A stretch of DNA of 64,000 nt from Pleomorphomonas sp. (GCA_029976075.1 JARKNW010000035.1:167482-231481), one strand, 5' to 3'; positions 32,527 through 41,180 are shown, counted from the first letter of the stretch. Translations and numbers: made by a program. Notes: generated by a model from the sequence alone, not told the origin.

Positions 32527-34170
32527 ATGGGAATGCTGGTGAGCGTAGCCGAGGGGGCAAAGAAGCTGGTTGGCCAGCTATTGCCGCCTCGCGCTCAACC
32601 GGAAAAGCCCGCCGCCTCGACCACCGAGAACCGCCCAACCGCCTATCTGCGCGACAGCGGATCGCATGTCATCGCATCGCGGGCGGCTTCGGTTCGGCTG
32701 CACAATGACGAGGTGCGGCGCGTCTGGGAGCGGGCTGGAGCGCTGGCTATCGATATGATCCAGAACAGCGGCCGGCTGAAGGGCGCTTGCGACCAGATGC
32801 TGGCCGATGTGATCGGCAACGAGCTGATGTTGCAGCCGCGCCCGGATCTGACCGGATTGCGCTATAGCCCGGAAGAGCGGTCGGCGCTGATTGCCCAGAT
32901 CAAGACGTGGTGGAAGCGCCATTCATGGGATGCCGCCGAGTTCGACTTCCGCGGCAAGTGGACGGCTGCCCAGCAATGCGACATCGCCCTACGCTATTGG
33001 CTGGCGTGGGGAGAATCGACCTCGCTTATCCTTTACATGGACGAGGCTGACCGTCGCCGCTACGGCATTGCGACCGGCAACAAGCTGATGATGACGCCGC
33101 CGCACCGGCTGGTGCGAACGACTAGCGAATATGAGAACCTGTTTCAGGGCGTGACGACCGACGACAACGGCCGGCCGGTAAGCTACCGCTTCCGCGAACG
33201 CGTCAACGGTGTGGACATCGACACAGACTATCGGGCCTTCGACGATCGCGGCCGTCCGCTGGTGGTGCATGCTTTCGATCCGATGTGTGCCGAAGACATG
33301 CGCGGCATCTCGCCGATGGCGCCGATGATGCGCAAATATTTGATGGGCGAGGCCCTCGACGACGCAACGTCGCAAATGGCCTTCCTTCAGACCGTCTACG
33401 CCATGGTTCTGACCTCGAAGTCACCATCGGAAGAGGCCTTCGAAGCACTGCAAGCCATGGCAGATGGTGGCGGCACGCTCGGAGAACTCGGCCAGGACTA
33501 CCTCGATTACTTCAAGGCGCGGATGGACAAGGCGGCAGAGGCACCCATCAGCGTTGGTTCGGCGCCGACCGTGTCGCATCTTGCGCCTGACGAGGATCTC
33601 GACTTCAAGACAGCGGGTATTCCCGGGCCGCAATACGAGCCATTCTGCAAGGCGTTGCTGCGCGAACAGGCAAGGTCGCTGGGCGTGACCTATGGCGGCT
33701 ATACCGGCGACTATACCGACGCCACCTATTCGAGCGTCCGGATGGAGATCGGCGGCATCTGGCCGATCGTGCTGCGTCGTCGCGACCGGCTGGTCGCTCC
33801 GCATCTGCAGGCTGCCTACGAGCACGGCCTCGAGGAAGAGGTTGCCGCCGGCCGTATTCCGATCAAGGGCGGCTATCGCGCCTTCATGGCCAACCGCAAA
33901 CGCATTTGTTACGCGAACTGGCAGGGACCGCCGCCGCCGACAGCCGACGACCTGAAATCGGCCAAGGCCCAGGGTGCGCGCATCGATGCCAGGACGTCGG
34001 CCGTTGAACTGGAATGCGCGGCCAACGGGACCGACTTCGAAGAGCTGTTCACCATGCAGGTCACCGAGCACAAGCGGTACAAGGCCGAGGGCATGAAATC
34101 GCCTTACGAGGAACAGATCGCGGCCAATGCCAATCCGGATGCCGGCAACGGGAGCGTGGCCAATGGCTAA
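32527..34170 (+). CDS. Portal protein, lambda family
   Basis: A 547-residue portal. SHVIASRAASVRLHNDEVRRVWERAGALAIDMIQNSGRLKGACDQMLADVIGNELMLQ (residues about 40-100) and GVTYGGYTGDYTDATYSSVRMEIGG (about 385-410) match lambda gpB-type portals. It forms the dodecameric ring at the capsid vertex that terminase and the neck attach to. It starts 1 bp after the terminase stop. Confidence 0.92.
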   Translation: MGMLVSVAEGAKKLVGQLLPPRAQPEKPAASTTENRPTAYLRDSGSHVIASRAASVRLHNDEVRRVWERAGALAIDMIQNSGRLKGACDQMLADVIGNELMLQPRPDLTGLRYSPEERSALIAQIKTWWKRHSWDAAEFDFRGKWTAAQQCDIALRYWLAWGESTSLILYMDEADRRRYGIATGNKLMMTPPHRLVRTTSEYENLFQGVTTDDNGRPVSYRFRERVNGVDIDTDYRAFDDRGRPLVVHAFDPMCAEDMRGISPMAPMMRKYLMGEALDDATSQMAFLQTVYAMVLTSKSPSEEAFEALQAMADGGGTLGELGQDYLDYFKARMDKAAEAPISVGSAPTVSHLAPDEDLDFKTAGIPGPQYEPFCKALLREQARSLGVTYGGYTGDYTDATYSSVRMEIGGIWPIVLRRRDRLVAPHLQAAYEHGLEEEVAAGRIPIKGGYRAFMANRKRICYANWQGPPPPTADDLKSAKAQGARIDARTSAVELECAANGTDFEELFTMQVTEHKRYKAEGMKSPYEEQIAANANPDAGNGSVANG

Positions 34171-34435
34171 TCTGACCATCAATGGCCAGACGGTCGACGG
34201 CGATGACCCGTGCGCGCTGTATCAGGCGCTTTATGCGCTGAAGATCCAGATGCTGGCCGGCGAGAGCGTTACCGAGATCGAGGTGCAGGATCCGGTCAGC
34301 CAACGGCGTACCGTTTTCAACAAAACAAGCCAGACGGATCTTGACGGAGAGCTTCTGAAGCTCGCGACCGCCTGCACGCGCAAGACGACAGGCCGTCCCG
34401 GCCGGTTCGCCAAGCGGTTCACGCGCATCTACTGA
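34163..34435 (+). CDS. Head-tail connector, gpW-like
   Basis: A 90-residue protein. CALYQALYALKIQMLAGESVTEIEVQDPVSQRRTVFNKTSQTDLDGELLKLATAC matches the gpW fold (helices flanking a beta hairpin), which plugs the portal after packaging. It overlaps the portal gene by eight bases, as expected for this head operon. Confidence 0.75.
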   Translation: MANLTINGQTVDGDDPCALYQALYALKIQMLAGESVTEIEVQDPVSQRRTVFNKTSQTDLDGELLKLATACTRKTTGRPGRFAKRFTRIY

Positions 34436-34444
34436 GGACACATC

Positions 34445-35479
34445 ATGCCCGCGCAGATCATTGACGGTGAGCTCGTGCTCTACGGGTTCGTTGGCGACAG
34501 CCTATGGACCGAGGGTTTCACGGCCGGCGAGGTGCTGACCTGTCTCGCCGAGCTCGGCCGCGAGACCGACATCACCGTGCGCGTCAACTCGCCGGGCGGT
34601 TATCTCGACGACGGCGTCGCCATATACAACGCTTTTGCCGCACGCAAGGGCAAGACGACCTGCGTCGTCGATGGCGTCGCCGCATCCTCTGCCTCGATCA
34701 TCGTGATGGGTGGCGACGAACGGGTGATGCGCACCGGTTCGCTGCTGATGATCCACGACCCGTCGACCATCGGCTACGGCACCGTCGAGGACTTCCAGAA
34801 GGTGATCAACCAGCTGGAAGCCGGCATCGGCTCGTGCGTCAGCATCTATGCCGAGCGCACCGGCGAAACCCCTGAAGTGACGCGCGCCACCATGAAGGCC
34901 GAGACCTGGCTCGACGCCGAAGAGGCCATCAAGCGTGGTTTTGCGACATCGTCGGATGCCGCACCGGCCGAGCCGGTGACCGCCTTTGACTATCGCGTTT
35001 ACGCACATGCCCCGGAACCTCTCAAGGCGATGGCGGCAAAGAATGGCTGGTCGCTGAAAGCGATCGGCAGCAAGGCCCGGGCGTCCGCCTCGGCCGAACC
35101 CGGTCAGACCAGGGAGCCCTCCATGACCGAAAAGACCAAGGCGGACGCAAACTCCGCCGACGCCGCCAAGATCGAGGCCGATACCAAGGCACGGATCAAG
35201 GCCATTACCACCTGTGACGAAGCCAAGGGCCGCGAGGCTTTGGCCGAGCATATCGCCTTCAACACCGAGATGTCTGCCGAGGAAGCCAAGACCATGCTGG
35301 CGGCATCGCCAAAGGTCGAGGCGAAGGCCGCCGATGAGAATGACGATGCGCGCACCTACGAGCAGGAGCGTCGCCAGACCAACCTCGCCAAACCCGGCGA
35401 GCAGCGCAAGTCCGGCGCTATTGATCGGTCGGCTTTGAAGGCCGCCGTCGATCGCACCAACGCGCGCAGCAACCGTTGA
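34445..35479 (+). CDS. Head maturation protease (ClpP-like) with C-terminal scaffold
   Basis: A 344-residue protein. Residues about 1-190 form a ClpP/S49-like protease: oxyanion segment VNSPGGYLDDGVAIYNAF, nucleophile Ser in VAASSASIIVMGG, His in LLMIHDPS. Residues from about 227 are charged and helical with few aromatics, typical of a scaffold domain. In lambda, gpC and Nu3 share one frame in this way. An internal start at 35123 should give the scaffold alone. Confidence 0.88.
   Translation: MPAQIIDGELVLYGFVGDSLWTEGFTAGEVLTCLAELGRETDITVRVNSPGGYLDDGVAIYNAFAARKGKTTCVVDGVAASSASIIVMGGDERVMRTGSLLMIHDPSTIGYGTVEDFQKVINQLEAGIGSCVSIYAERTGETPEVTRATMKAETWLDAEEAIKRGFATSSDAAPAEPVTAFDYRVYAHAPEPLKAMAAKNGWSLKAIGSKARASASAEPGQTREPSMTEKTKADANSADAAKIEADTKARIKAITTCDEAKGREALAEHIAFNTEMSAEEAKTMLAASPKVEAKAADENDDARTYEQERRQTNLAKPGEQRKSGAIDRSALKAAVDRTNARSNR
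35123..35479 (+). CDS. Nested scaffold protein (Nu3-like), internal start
   Basis: Within the protease gene and in the same frame, an ATG at 35123 has AGGGAG six bases upstream. It would produce the 118-residue C-terminal scaffold (MTEKTKADANSADAAKIEAD...), highly charged and helical. The arrangement equals C/Nu3 of lambda. The site is visible; its use is inferred. Confidence 0.6.
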   Translation: MTEKTKADANSADAAKIEADTKARIKAITTCDEAKGREALAEHIAFNTEMSAEEAKTMLAASPKVEAKAADENDDARTYEQERRQTNLAKPGEQRKSGAIDRSALKAAVDRTNARSNR

Positions 35480-35489
35480 GGAGGGAACG

Positions 35490-36155
35490 ATGACCGTTCT
35501 CAATCAGGATCTCCATACGACCGGCTCGTACCTTGTTTCCGAAGCGAACGGTCGACTTTCCCGCGATGCCGGTATCATTGCTTCTGGCTCTGGCGTTCTG
35601 AAGGCCGGGACTGTTCTTGGTCAGCGGACAAAGGGCGCTCTTTCAGCCGCGGCTGTTGCCGGTTCTCCGGCACCGGCTGGAGCGACCGTTACAGCCTCCC
35701 CGGCTGTCACGGCTGGTGTCACCAAGGTCGGTGTCCATATCTTTCGTTGTGAAGTAGCCGGTCCAACCGGTACTTGGCAGCACGAGGATCCAGAGGGTGT
35801 CTACGTCGGCACCGTCACTACCGGTACCGCCTACACCGGACAGGGCATGACGCTGACCATCACCGATAGCGGCACCGATCCCGCGATAGGCGAGGTGATC
35901 AAAGTCACCGTCTCGGCTGCCGCTGGCGACAACAAGTATGTCCCGCACGATCCGGCAGCTACCAACGGCGCGGAAACGGCTGTCGCCATCCTGTACGAGG
36001 GTTGCGACGCGACCAGTGCCGATGTTCGCCGCACGCTGACCAAGCGCAACTCCGAGGTCACCGCCGCCGAACTCGTTTGGAAAGCAGGCCTGACCGACGA
36101 CCAGAAGGCCGCCGCTCTCGCTTCGCTGGCCATCCGCCACATCATCGCTCGATAA
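35490..36155 (+). CDS. Head decoration protein, gpD-like, with inserted domain
   Basis: A 221-residue protein. The first 50 residues (LHTTGSYLVSEANGRLSRD..., GVLKAGTVLGQ) and the last 90 (AVAILYEGCDATSADVRRTLTKRNSEV...) match HDPD/gpD capsid decoration proteins. Between them is an extra beta-rich Thr/Gly segment (about residues 60-150: VTKVGVHIFRCEVAGPTGTW, GQGMTLTITDSGTDP). It would trim and stabilise the expanded capsid. It lies 10 bp after the scaffold. Confidence 0.85.
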   Translation: MTVLNQDLHTTGSYLVSEANGRLSRDAGIIASGSGVLKAGTVLGQRTKGALSAAAVAGSPAPAGATVTASPAVTAGVTKVGVHIFRCEVAGPTGTWQHEDPEGVYVGTVTTGTAYTGQGMTLTITDSGTDPAIGEVIKVTVSAAAGDNKYVPHDPAATNGAETAVAILYEGCDATSADVRRTLTKRNSEVTAAELVWKAGLTDDQKAAALASLAIRHIIAR

Positions 36156-36165
36156 GGAGGCCCAG

Positions 36166-37194
36166 ATGGCTCTCGTTTCCGATATTTTCAACCAGAATGC
36201 CTGGGGCGCTATCGAGTTCCAGGAAGAGGTGGTCGAGCGTGTCGACTACCAGCCGCAACTTCTCGGCAGCCTCAATATCTTCGAGCCGATGTATTCTCGG
36301 TCTCGCACCATTGCCGTTGCAAGTCGCGATCAGACTCTGACCCTGATCCCGACATCGGCAAACGGCGAGCCGCCGGCCGAATACATCCCCAAGGGTGCGC
36401 AGCTTCGCAAGTGGGATGCTGTTCGCCTGGCCAAGGGGTCGACGATCTTCGCGATTGAACTCGCTGGTGTGCTGGCTCTCCCCTTTTCCGACCAGACCCG
36501 CGAGGTTTCCGCCGAGGTGACCGACCGCACGGCCGGTATCAAGGCGGACATGGAACTGACCTGGGAGCATATGCGCTTTGGTGCCATCCAGGGCAAAGTG
36601 GTCGATGCTGATGGCACGACCGTGTTGTTCAACTGGTTCACCGAATGGGGCATCCCAGAACCGGATGAAGTCAACTTCGAGCTGAATGTGGCAACGACCG
36701 ACGTTCGCAAGAAGTGCCGCGATCTCAAGCGCGCGATGCAGAAGGCGGCCAAGGGCGTCTGGACGCCGGCAACCCGCGTCGGGTGTCTGGCGGGCGATAC
36801 GTTCTTTGACATGCTGGTCAACCATCCGCAGATCAAGGAAACCAAGCTCGGCAACGAACGTTCGCCGCTCCTTGAAAACATCGAAGGATATTCGTCGATC
36901 GAGATCGAGGGTATCACCTTTATCAACTATCGCGGCACTGACGATGGATCGTCCATTGCTATCGGTAGCGAAAAATCGCGCTTCTTCCCGATCGGTGCGC
37001 GTGGCGCTTTCAAGGTTGGCTATGCGCCCGCTAACGAGTTCAAGCCGTTCCTCAACATGCGCGGCCAGGAGTTCTATGGATTGCTCCTTGAGGATAAGTC
37101 CGGCCGTGACGAGTGGGACCGCGTCGAACTCTACAGCTATCCGTTGTTCATGCCGACTCGCCCGGGCATGTTGATCGGCGGCAAGGCGCAGTAA
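36166..37194 (+). CDS. Major capsid protein, gpE family
   Basis: A 342-residue capsid protein with the gpE signature regions: RSRTIAVASRDQTLTLIPTSANGEPP, RKWDAVRLAKGSTIFAIELAGV, GIKADMELTWEHMRFGAIQGKVVDADGT and a C-terminal RGQEFYGLLLEDKSGRDEWDRVELYSYPLF. HK97-like fold by family. It follows the decoration gene by 10 bp, the standard lambda D-E order. Confidence 0.95.
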   Translation: MALVSDIFNQNAWGAIEFQEEVVERVDYQPQLLGSLNIFEPMYSRSRTIAVASRDQTLTLIPTSANGEPPAEYIPKGAQLRKWDAVRLAKGSTIFAIELAGVLALPFSDQTREVSAEVTDRTAGIKADMELTWEHMRFGAIQGKVVDADGTTVLFNWFTEWGIPEPDEVNFELNVATTDVRKKCRDLKRAMQKAAKGVWTPATRVGCLAGDTFFDMLVNHPQIKETKLGNERSPLLENIEGYSSIEIEGITFINYRGTDDGSSIAIGSEKSRFFPIGARGAFKVGYAPANEFKPFLNMRGQEFYGLLLEDKSGRDEWDRVELYSYPLFMPTRPGMLIGGKAQ

Positions 37195-37195
37195 C

Positions 37196-37618
37196 GTGAA
37201 ACTCGACGCCGCCATGGCGCGGATGGACGCCGTTGTCCTCGATGCCTACGACAACGACGACCTGGTGTTCCAGCCGCGCCGGGCGGGCACTGTGCCGGGT
37301 TCGACCGGCGCCGTGCGGGATGCCAACCGACCGCCGGAAAACGATCCGACGCGACCGGTTCAGACCGTCAAGGGCAGCTTCTGGCTTCGCCCGGATCCCA
37401 ACAGGATGCCGCGCAGTTTCTCGCCGGATCCCGGCGTGCAGGCCGGCGCGGCAACCGTTTCCTATGATGCCATGGCCAGCGTGTTCACCTCGGTGTTCAG
37501 CGAGCCCGTGCAGATGGGCGACCACTGCACGGCAGGCGGCCATACCTACAAGATTGAGGCCTCGGCCAGCCATGGCCTCGGTCGAGCGGTTTATTACCTC
37601 AACAAGGTATCGAACTAA
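37196..37618 (+). CDS. Head-tail joining protein, FII-like
   Basis: A 140-residue protein with a GTG start at 37196, just after the capsid stop. VQTVKGSFWLRPDPNRMP, SVFTSVFSEPVQMGDHCTAGGHTYKIEASASHGLGRAVYYLNKV suggests a small beta-barrel like lambda gpFII and related neck proteins. The role is inferred from position and fold impression. Confidence 0.55.
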   Translation: MKLDAAMARMDAVVLDAYDNDDLVFQPRRAGTVPGSTGAVRDANRPPENDPTRPVQTVKGSFWLRPDPNRMPRSFSPDPGVQAGAATVSYDAMASVFTSVFSEPVQMGDHCTAGGHTYKIEASASHGLGRAVYYLNKVSN

Positions 37619-38367
37619 TGCTGTCGGCTGAAGCGTTGCGCCTTGCCGCGATCGAGGTATTGCGGCCGACCGCCGCCATGCAAACCGGCACGGGCTTCCC
37701 GACGCTGGCGCGCGAGCACGTGCTCGACAGTCGCGCGGCGTCGCTGCACGACCTCGACCTGTCGGCGCCCTATACGCCGACGCTGGCGCTGTACAGCCCG
37801 GCCGGTCGATCCACCCGGCGCGGTCCGCACTCGGACGCAATGGACACCGAGGCCATGGCGACGCTGGAAATCGTCGCCGAGTTGTCGACGCAGATCGTCG
37901 ACAACGTCAACGGTAACTTTGCCGACGCCATGGAGATCGCCGACACCGATGCCAAGGCGCGGCTTGTGCTGTCCGCCTTGTGCGCACAAGTCCGCTACAT
38001 GCTGGAGTGGAGCCCGACCGGCGCCATTTTTCGCCGCATCGCCGTTCGCATCATCGGCGTCAGCGAGGAAACCCACGCCGTTCCGCAACTCGGCCTGCGC
38101 TGGAGCCGGGTGTTTCTGACCTACTCCTGCGAAGTGCCCGACGACGATTTCTCGACGAGCGGACTACCGGAGCCGCTGGCCAGCTTTTCCGCCGTGCTGC
38201 CGGCCGAGAGCTACGCCAAGGTAAAACTGGTCGAACTGGCCGAGGCATTCAATCCGGTGGCGCCGTCGCCTCTTGAGGAAATCCGCGTTGCCGTCGGCGT
38301 CGAACGCATGCCGGCCAGCATCACGACCGGCGACGTGACGGCCTCCGTCGTCACCAGCGAGGACTGA
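37618..38367 (+). CDS. Tail completion/neck protein (hypothetical)
   Basis: A 249-residue protein. LRLAAIEVLRPTAAMQTGTGFPTLAREHVLDSRAASLHDL at the N-terminus and LEIVAELSTQIVD, RYMLEWSPTGAIFRRIAVRIIGVSEETHAV in the middle fit tail terminator or connector proteins of Mu-like tails. No exact family is recognised. TAATG coupling with the preceding gene; 3 bp before the DUF2635 gene. Confidence 0.5.
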   Translation: MLSAEALRLAAIEVLRPTAAMQTGTGFPTLAREHVLDSRAASLHDLDLSAPYTPTLALYSPAGRSTRRGPHSDAMDTEAMATLEIVAELSTQIVDNVNGNFADAMEIADTDAKARLVLSALCAQVRYMLEWSPTGAIFRRIAVRIIGVSEETHAVPQLGLRWSRVFLTYSCEVPDDDFSTSGLPEPLASFSAVLPAESYAKVKLVELAEAFNPVAPSPLEEIRVAVGVERMPASITTGDVTASVVTSED

Positions 38368-38370
38368 TCC

Positions 38371-38571
38371 ATGGACATCGTGAAAGTGAAACCGCGCGAC
38401 GGACTTTCCGTCGTGATGCCCGATCGCGGTCGCCTCGCCAAGGCAAGCGGCGAAAACGTCGATCGCGAGAACCCGTATTACGCCAAGGCCATCGAGGATC
38501 GCGACCTGATCCTGGTGTCGGCCGAGGACGAAGCCATCGAAGCCGCCGGTGGCGGCGAAGGGAGCAACTGA
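38371..38571 (+). CDS. DUF2635 protein
   Basis: A 66-residue protein (VKPRDGLSVVMPDRGRLAKASGENVDRENPYYAKAIEDRDLI). This matches DUF2635, a small protein always found just before the sheath gene in Mu-type tails; exact role unknown. Confidence 0.75.
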   Translation: MDIVKVKPRDGLSVVMPDRGRLAKASGENVDRENPYYAKAIEDRDLILVSAEDEAIEAAGGGEGSN

Positions 38572-38572
38572 A

Positions 38573-40072
38573 ATGTCGGTGACTTTCGACACCATTCCCG
38601 GTAGCGGCCTGATCGCGCCGCTGTTTGCGTTCGAGGTGACCTCGGGCGGCGAGTATCAAAGCGAGCGGCGTGTCTATCTTGGCGGCCACGTCACCAGTGG
38701 CGCGACGCTTGCCGAGGGCGAGGCGGAAATCTGCACCAGCCTCGAGGATGCCACCATCCTGGCCGGCTCCGGATCGATGCTGCGCGAGATGTATCGCATT
38801 TTCGCCCAGAACGCACCGACCGCCCAGATCTGGCTGTCGCCGATCGCCGAAAGCGGCGTCAAGGGCACGTGGACGCTGACCGTTGGCACGCCGCCGGCCG
38901 CCGGCGGTACCGGCGTCGTCGAGATCGGCGGCGAGGCCGTGGAAGTGTCGATAGGGGCCGGGGATTCCGCGGCCACGGTGGCAACCGCGCTGGCGGCCGC
39001 CATCAACGGTTTCTACAACAAGCTGACGGGCGCCCAGCTTCAGGTGACGGCCGCCGCCGCATCGGCCGTGGTAACGGCGACGGCGCGGCATGCCGGCGCC
39101 ATTTTCGCCGATTTCGACATCGCCGTTCCCTCGACGACCAATGGCAATGCCTTCGATGGCGTGCTGACCGTGGCAGCCGGCACCGCGCCGACCGGTACCC
39201 CGAACCTGACCAACTTCCTGGCGACCATCGGCGATGACGAAGCCAGCTTCATCGTGACGCCGTTCGGCGATGACGACAACCTCGGCCGGTGCGAGACCGC
39301 CCTCAACGATACGTCCGGCCGCTGGGCCTATTCGCGCCAGAGCTACGGGCACTATTGGTCGAGCCGCAAGGGGACGACCGGCGAGCTGACGACGCTGGGG
39401 CTTGCCCGCAACAATCGCCATGAGACGATCATCGGTCGTTATGCCGGCACGCCGCATCCCGCCTGGTTGTGGGTGTCCGCTATCGTGGCGGCGGTTGCGC
39501 CGTGGCTGGCCGACGACACCAACGGCAACGTGTCGCGCAACCAGACCGGCATCGTGGTGCAAGGCCTGGCGCCGCCGCGCTCGCGCGCCAACTGGCCGAT
39601 CTATTCCACCCGCAACGCGCTGCTCGCCGCTGGCATTTCCACCTGGAAGGTGAACGCCTCCGGTGCGATCGTCATCGACAAGCTGATCACGACCTACCAG
39701 AAGAACAGCGCCGACCAGCCCGATGTGGTGTTCCGCGACGTGCAGGCCCTTTACCAGCTGATGGCCGGGCTCGGCATCATCCGCGCCGATCTCAGCACCG
39801 AGCATGGCCAAAAGGCGCTTGCCGACAGCAATCCCAACAGCCTCGGCGCCATCTCGACGCCGAAGGACATCAAGGCGACGCTGGTCCACAGCTACCAGAA
39901 ATGCGTGAACCGCGGCATTTTCGAAAACGCCTCCGGCTTTGCCGAACGCCTCGTCGTCGAACGCGACAGCGGCAACTCCAACCGCGTCAACGTGCTGGCC
40001 CCTATCGACCGCGTCAACGCGCTCGACGTGCTCGCCGGCAATGCCAAGCTCTACGGCCAGTACGCCGCCTAA
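38573..40072 (+). CDS. Tail sheath protein, Mu gpL family
   Basis: A 499-residue contractile-sheath subunit. The N-terminus FDTIPGSGLIAPLFAFEV and C-terminal region NLGRCETALNDTSGRWAYSRQSYGHYWSSRKGT, VQGLAPPRSRANWP match Mu gpL-like sheaths. Its presence makes the particle a myovirus. Start at ATG 38573, overlapping nothing. Confidence 0.92.
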   Translation: MSVTFDTIPGSGLIAPLFAFEVTSGGEYQSERRVYLGGHVTSGATLAEGEAEICTSLEDATILAGSGSMLREMYRIFAQNAPTAQIWLSPIAESGVKGTWTLTVGTPPAAGGTGVVEIGGEAVEVSIGAGDSAATVATALAAAINGFYNKLTGAQLQVTAAAASAVVTATARHAGAIFADFDIAVPSTTNGNAFDGVLTVAAGTAPTGTPNLTNFLATIGDDEASFIVTPFGDDDNLGRCETALNDTSGRWAYSRQSYGHYWSSRKGTTGELTTLGLARNNRHETIIGRYAGTPHPAWLWVSAIVAAVAPWLADDTNGNVSRNQTGIVVQGLAPPRSRANWPIYSTRNALLAAGISTWKVNASGAIVIDKLITTYQKNSADQPDVVFRDVQALYQLMAGLGIIRADLSTEHGQKALADSNPNSLGAISTPKDIKATLVHSYQKCVNRGIFENASGFAERLVVERDSGNSNRVNVLAPIDRVNALDVLAGNAKLYGQYAA

Positions 40073-40089
40073 TCCAAAGGAGAATTATC

Positions 40090-40455
40090 ATGGGCAACAC
40101 TTTTGGCGGCGTCATGAGCTTCAAGCTCTCCAACGGCACCCAGATGCGCATCCGCGGCGATTTTACCGAGCGGCCCTCCAACATCACGGCCGCGACGGTG
40201 ACCAACCAGGATGGATCTATCGACAAGACACTAACGCCGAGACCGTACGGGTTTGGCGCAACGTTTGTCGACGAAGGCCAGGACTTCGACGCACTGCTTC
40301 TCGAGACCGGCATCAATGCAACGATCGTCGAGGAGAACACCGGCAAGACCAGGCTTTACTCCGGTGGCCAGTTCTCCGGCGAGCCGGAAATCAGCCGAGC
40401 CGATGGCGCCGTGACCGGCCTGACCTTTGACGCGCCACAGCGCCGGGTGTTGTGA
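40090..40455 (+). CDS. Tail tube protein, Mu gpM family
   Basis: A 121-residue tube subunit (FGGVMSFKLSNGTQMRIRGDFTERPSNITAATVTNQDGSIDKTLTPRPYGFGATFVDEGQDFDALLL). Forms the inner tube inside the sheath. AGGAGA precedes the ATG. Standard sheath-tube order. Confidence 0.88.
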   Translation: MGNTFGGVMSFKLSNGTQMRIRGDFTERPSNITAATVTNQDGSIDKTLTPRPYGFGATFVDEGQDFDALLLETGINATIVEENTGKTRLYSGGQFSGEPEISRADGAVTGLTFDAPQRRVL

Positions 40456-40456
40456 A

Positions 40457-40786
40457 ATGCGAGTATCTCTGACGAAGACCTACGAAGCCTTTGGCAAAAA
40501 GCACGACAGCATCGAGATCAAGGAGCCGACAGGTTCGTTGCTTCTGATGCATGGAGAGCCTGCCGAATGGGTGTTCACTCGTGATCGCACGCCGGTTCGC
40601 ATCGAAAACAAGGATGCGATCCGGGGATATCTCGAGGCCTGTTGCGAACCGGGCACCGAACTGTTGAGCCAGTTGGGTGTTGTGGACTTCCGGGCCGTGA
40701 AGGAGGTGCTCCTCGGTTTTTTCGAGTGGCAGAAGCAGACGGACCCCGGATCAACGACATCCTCGACGTCTGCCTCTTCCGAATGA
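40457..40786 (+). CDS. Tail assembly chaperone, short form (Mu gp41-like)
   Basis: A 109-residue protein (LTKTYEAFGKKHDSIEIKEPTGSLLLMHGEPAEWV...). It keeps the tape measure soluble during tail assembly in this family. The frame ends after a Ser/Thr tail; a -1 slip at T-TTT-TTC (40717-40723) gives a longer product. Confidence 0.75.
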   Translation: MRVSLTKTYEAFGKKHDSIEIKEPTGSLLLMHGEPAEWVFTRDRTPVRIENKDAIRGYLEACCEPGTELLSQLGVVDFRAVKEVLLGFFEWQKQTDPGSTTSSTSASSE

Positions 40787-40878
40787 ACCGGACGATGGCC
40801 GAGTTCGGGCCGATGACGTTGGGCGGGATTGCCGCTTTCTGGAAACGGGCCGTGAAAAACCTGCCGAAGGGAGACTAA
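40457..40878 (+). CDS. Tail assembly chaperone, frameshifted long form
   Basis: Ribosomes shifting -1 at 40717-40723 leave the short frame after LLGFF and continue RVAEADGPRINDILDVCLFRMNRTMAEFGPMTLGGIAAFWKRAVKNLPKGD, ending at 40878 (about 140 residues). The downstream frame has no good start of its own but has clear protein character. Such paired products are general in tail operons (gpG/gpGT, Mu gp41/gp42). Confidence 0.7.
40717..40723 (+). other. Programmed -1 frameshift site T TTT TTC
   Basis: A canonical X XXY YYZ slippery heptamer in the zero frame (GGT TTT TTC), located where the chaperone's two frames overlap. Confidence 0.7.
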
Positions 40879-40912
40879 GGGAGATGGGGTCACCAATAGA
40901 GATCCCATACTA

Positions 40913-40947
40913 AAGGGGGGGTATATAATACATACCCCCTTATTTTT
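40913..40947 (+). terminator. Hairpin before the inserted cassette
   Basis: AAAGGGGGGG and CCCCCTTA arms enclose the AT-rich loop GTATATAATACATA, followed by TTTTT. It lies between the chaperone and the minus-strand ribbon-helix-helix gene and could stop transcription from both sides. Confidence 0.6.
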
Positions 40948-40949
40948 AC

Positions 40950-41120
40950 CTATCCCTCGGGATTGGTATTCGAAGAAAGAAATCCTTTCTCCGTCAACCA
41001 CTGCTTCAAAATGCGCTCAACCAAAGATGAGACTGAACGGTCGTCCGCTTTTGCGGCTCGTTCCAGAGCATCTTTAACGTCCGGCTCAACCCGTACACCT
41101 AATGGGTTTGTTCGCGCCAT
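40950..41120 (-). CDS. Ribbon-helix-helix (Arc-like) repressor
   Basis: A 56-residue protein: MARTNPLGVRVEPDVKDALERAAKADDRSVSSLVERILKQWLTEKG. This is a single RHH domain with beta strand LGVRVEP and two helices, the size of P22 Arc. It is transcribed away from the adjacent small protein and Bro-N genes and probably represses them through the TGTAGG repeats at 41133-41167. The ATG at 41120 is the one directly before the strand; the cassette interrupts the tail operon. Confidence 0.75.
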   Translation of the reverse strand: MARTNPLGVRVEPDVKDALERAAKADDRSVSSLVERILKQWLTEKGFLSSNTNPEG

Positions 41121-41180
41121 GATAACATTTCTCCTACATGCCACTTGACTTGTAGGTGAAGTGTAGGCAAATTGTTATCA
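41120..41180. promoter_or_regulatory. Divergent operator region with nested inverted repeats
   Basis: TGATAACA (41120-41127) and TGTTATCA (41173-41180) are inverted copies. Between them lie CCTACA (41133-41138), TGTAGG (41151-41156) and TGTAGG (41162-41167), the last two 11 bp apart. A -35-like TTGACT (41145-41150) precedes a weak -10 (CAAATT) for rightward transcription. The arrangement suits an RHH tetramer binding inside the promoter. Confidence 0.55.

Noticed and set aside
39469..40455. A 328-codon plus-strand frame overlapping sheath and tube genes
   Set aside because: Out of frame with both, Arg/Gln-rich, and only its last part equals the real tube protein.
40642..40878. Independent 78-codon gene after the tail chaperone
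   Set aside because: Its proposed ATG lies within the chaperone and has no ribosome site; the frame is better explained as the -1 frameshift extension.
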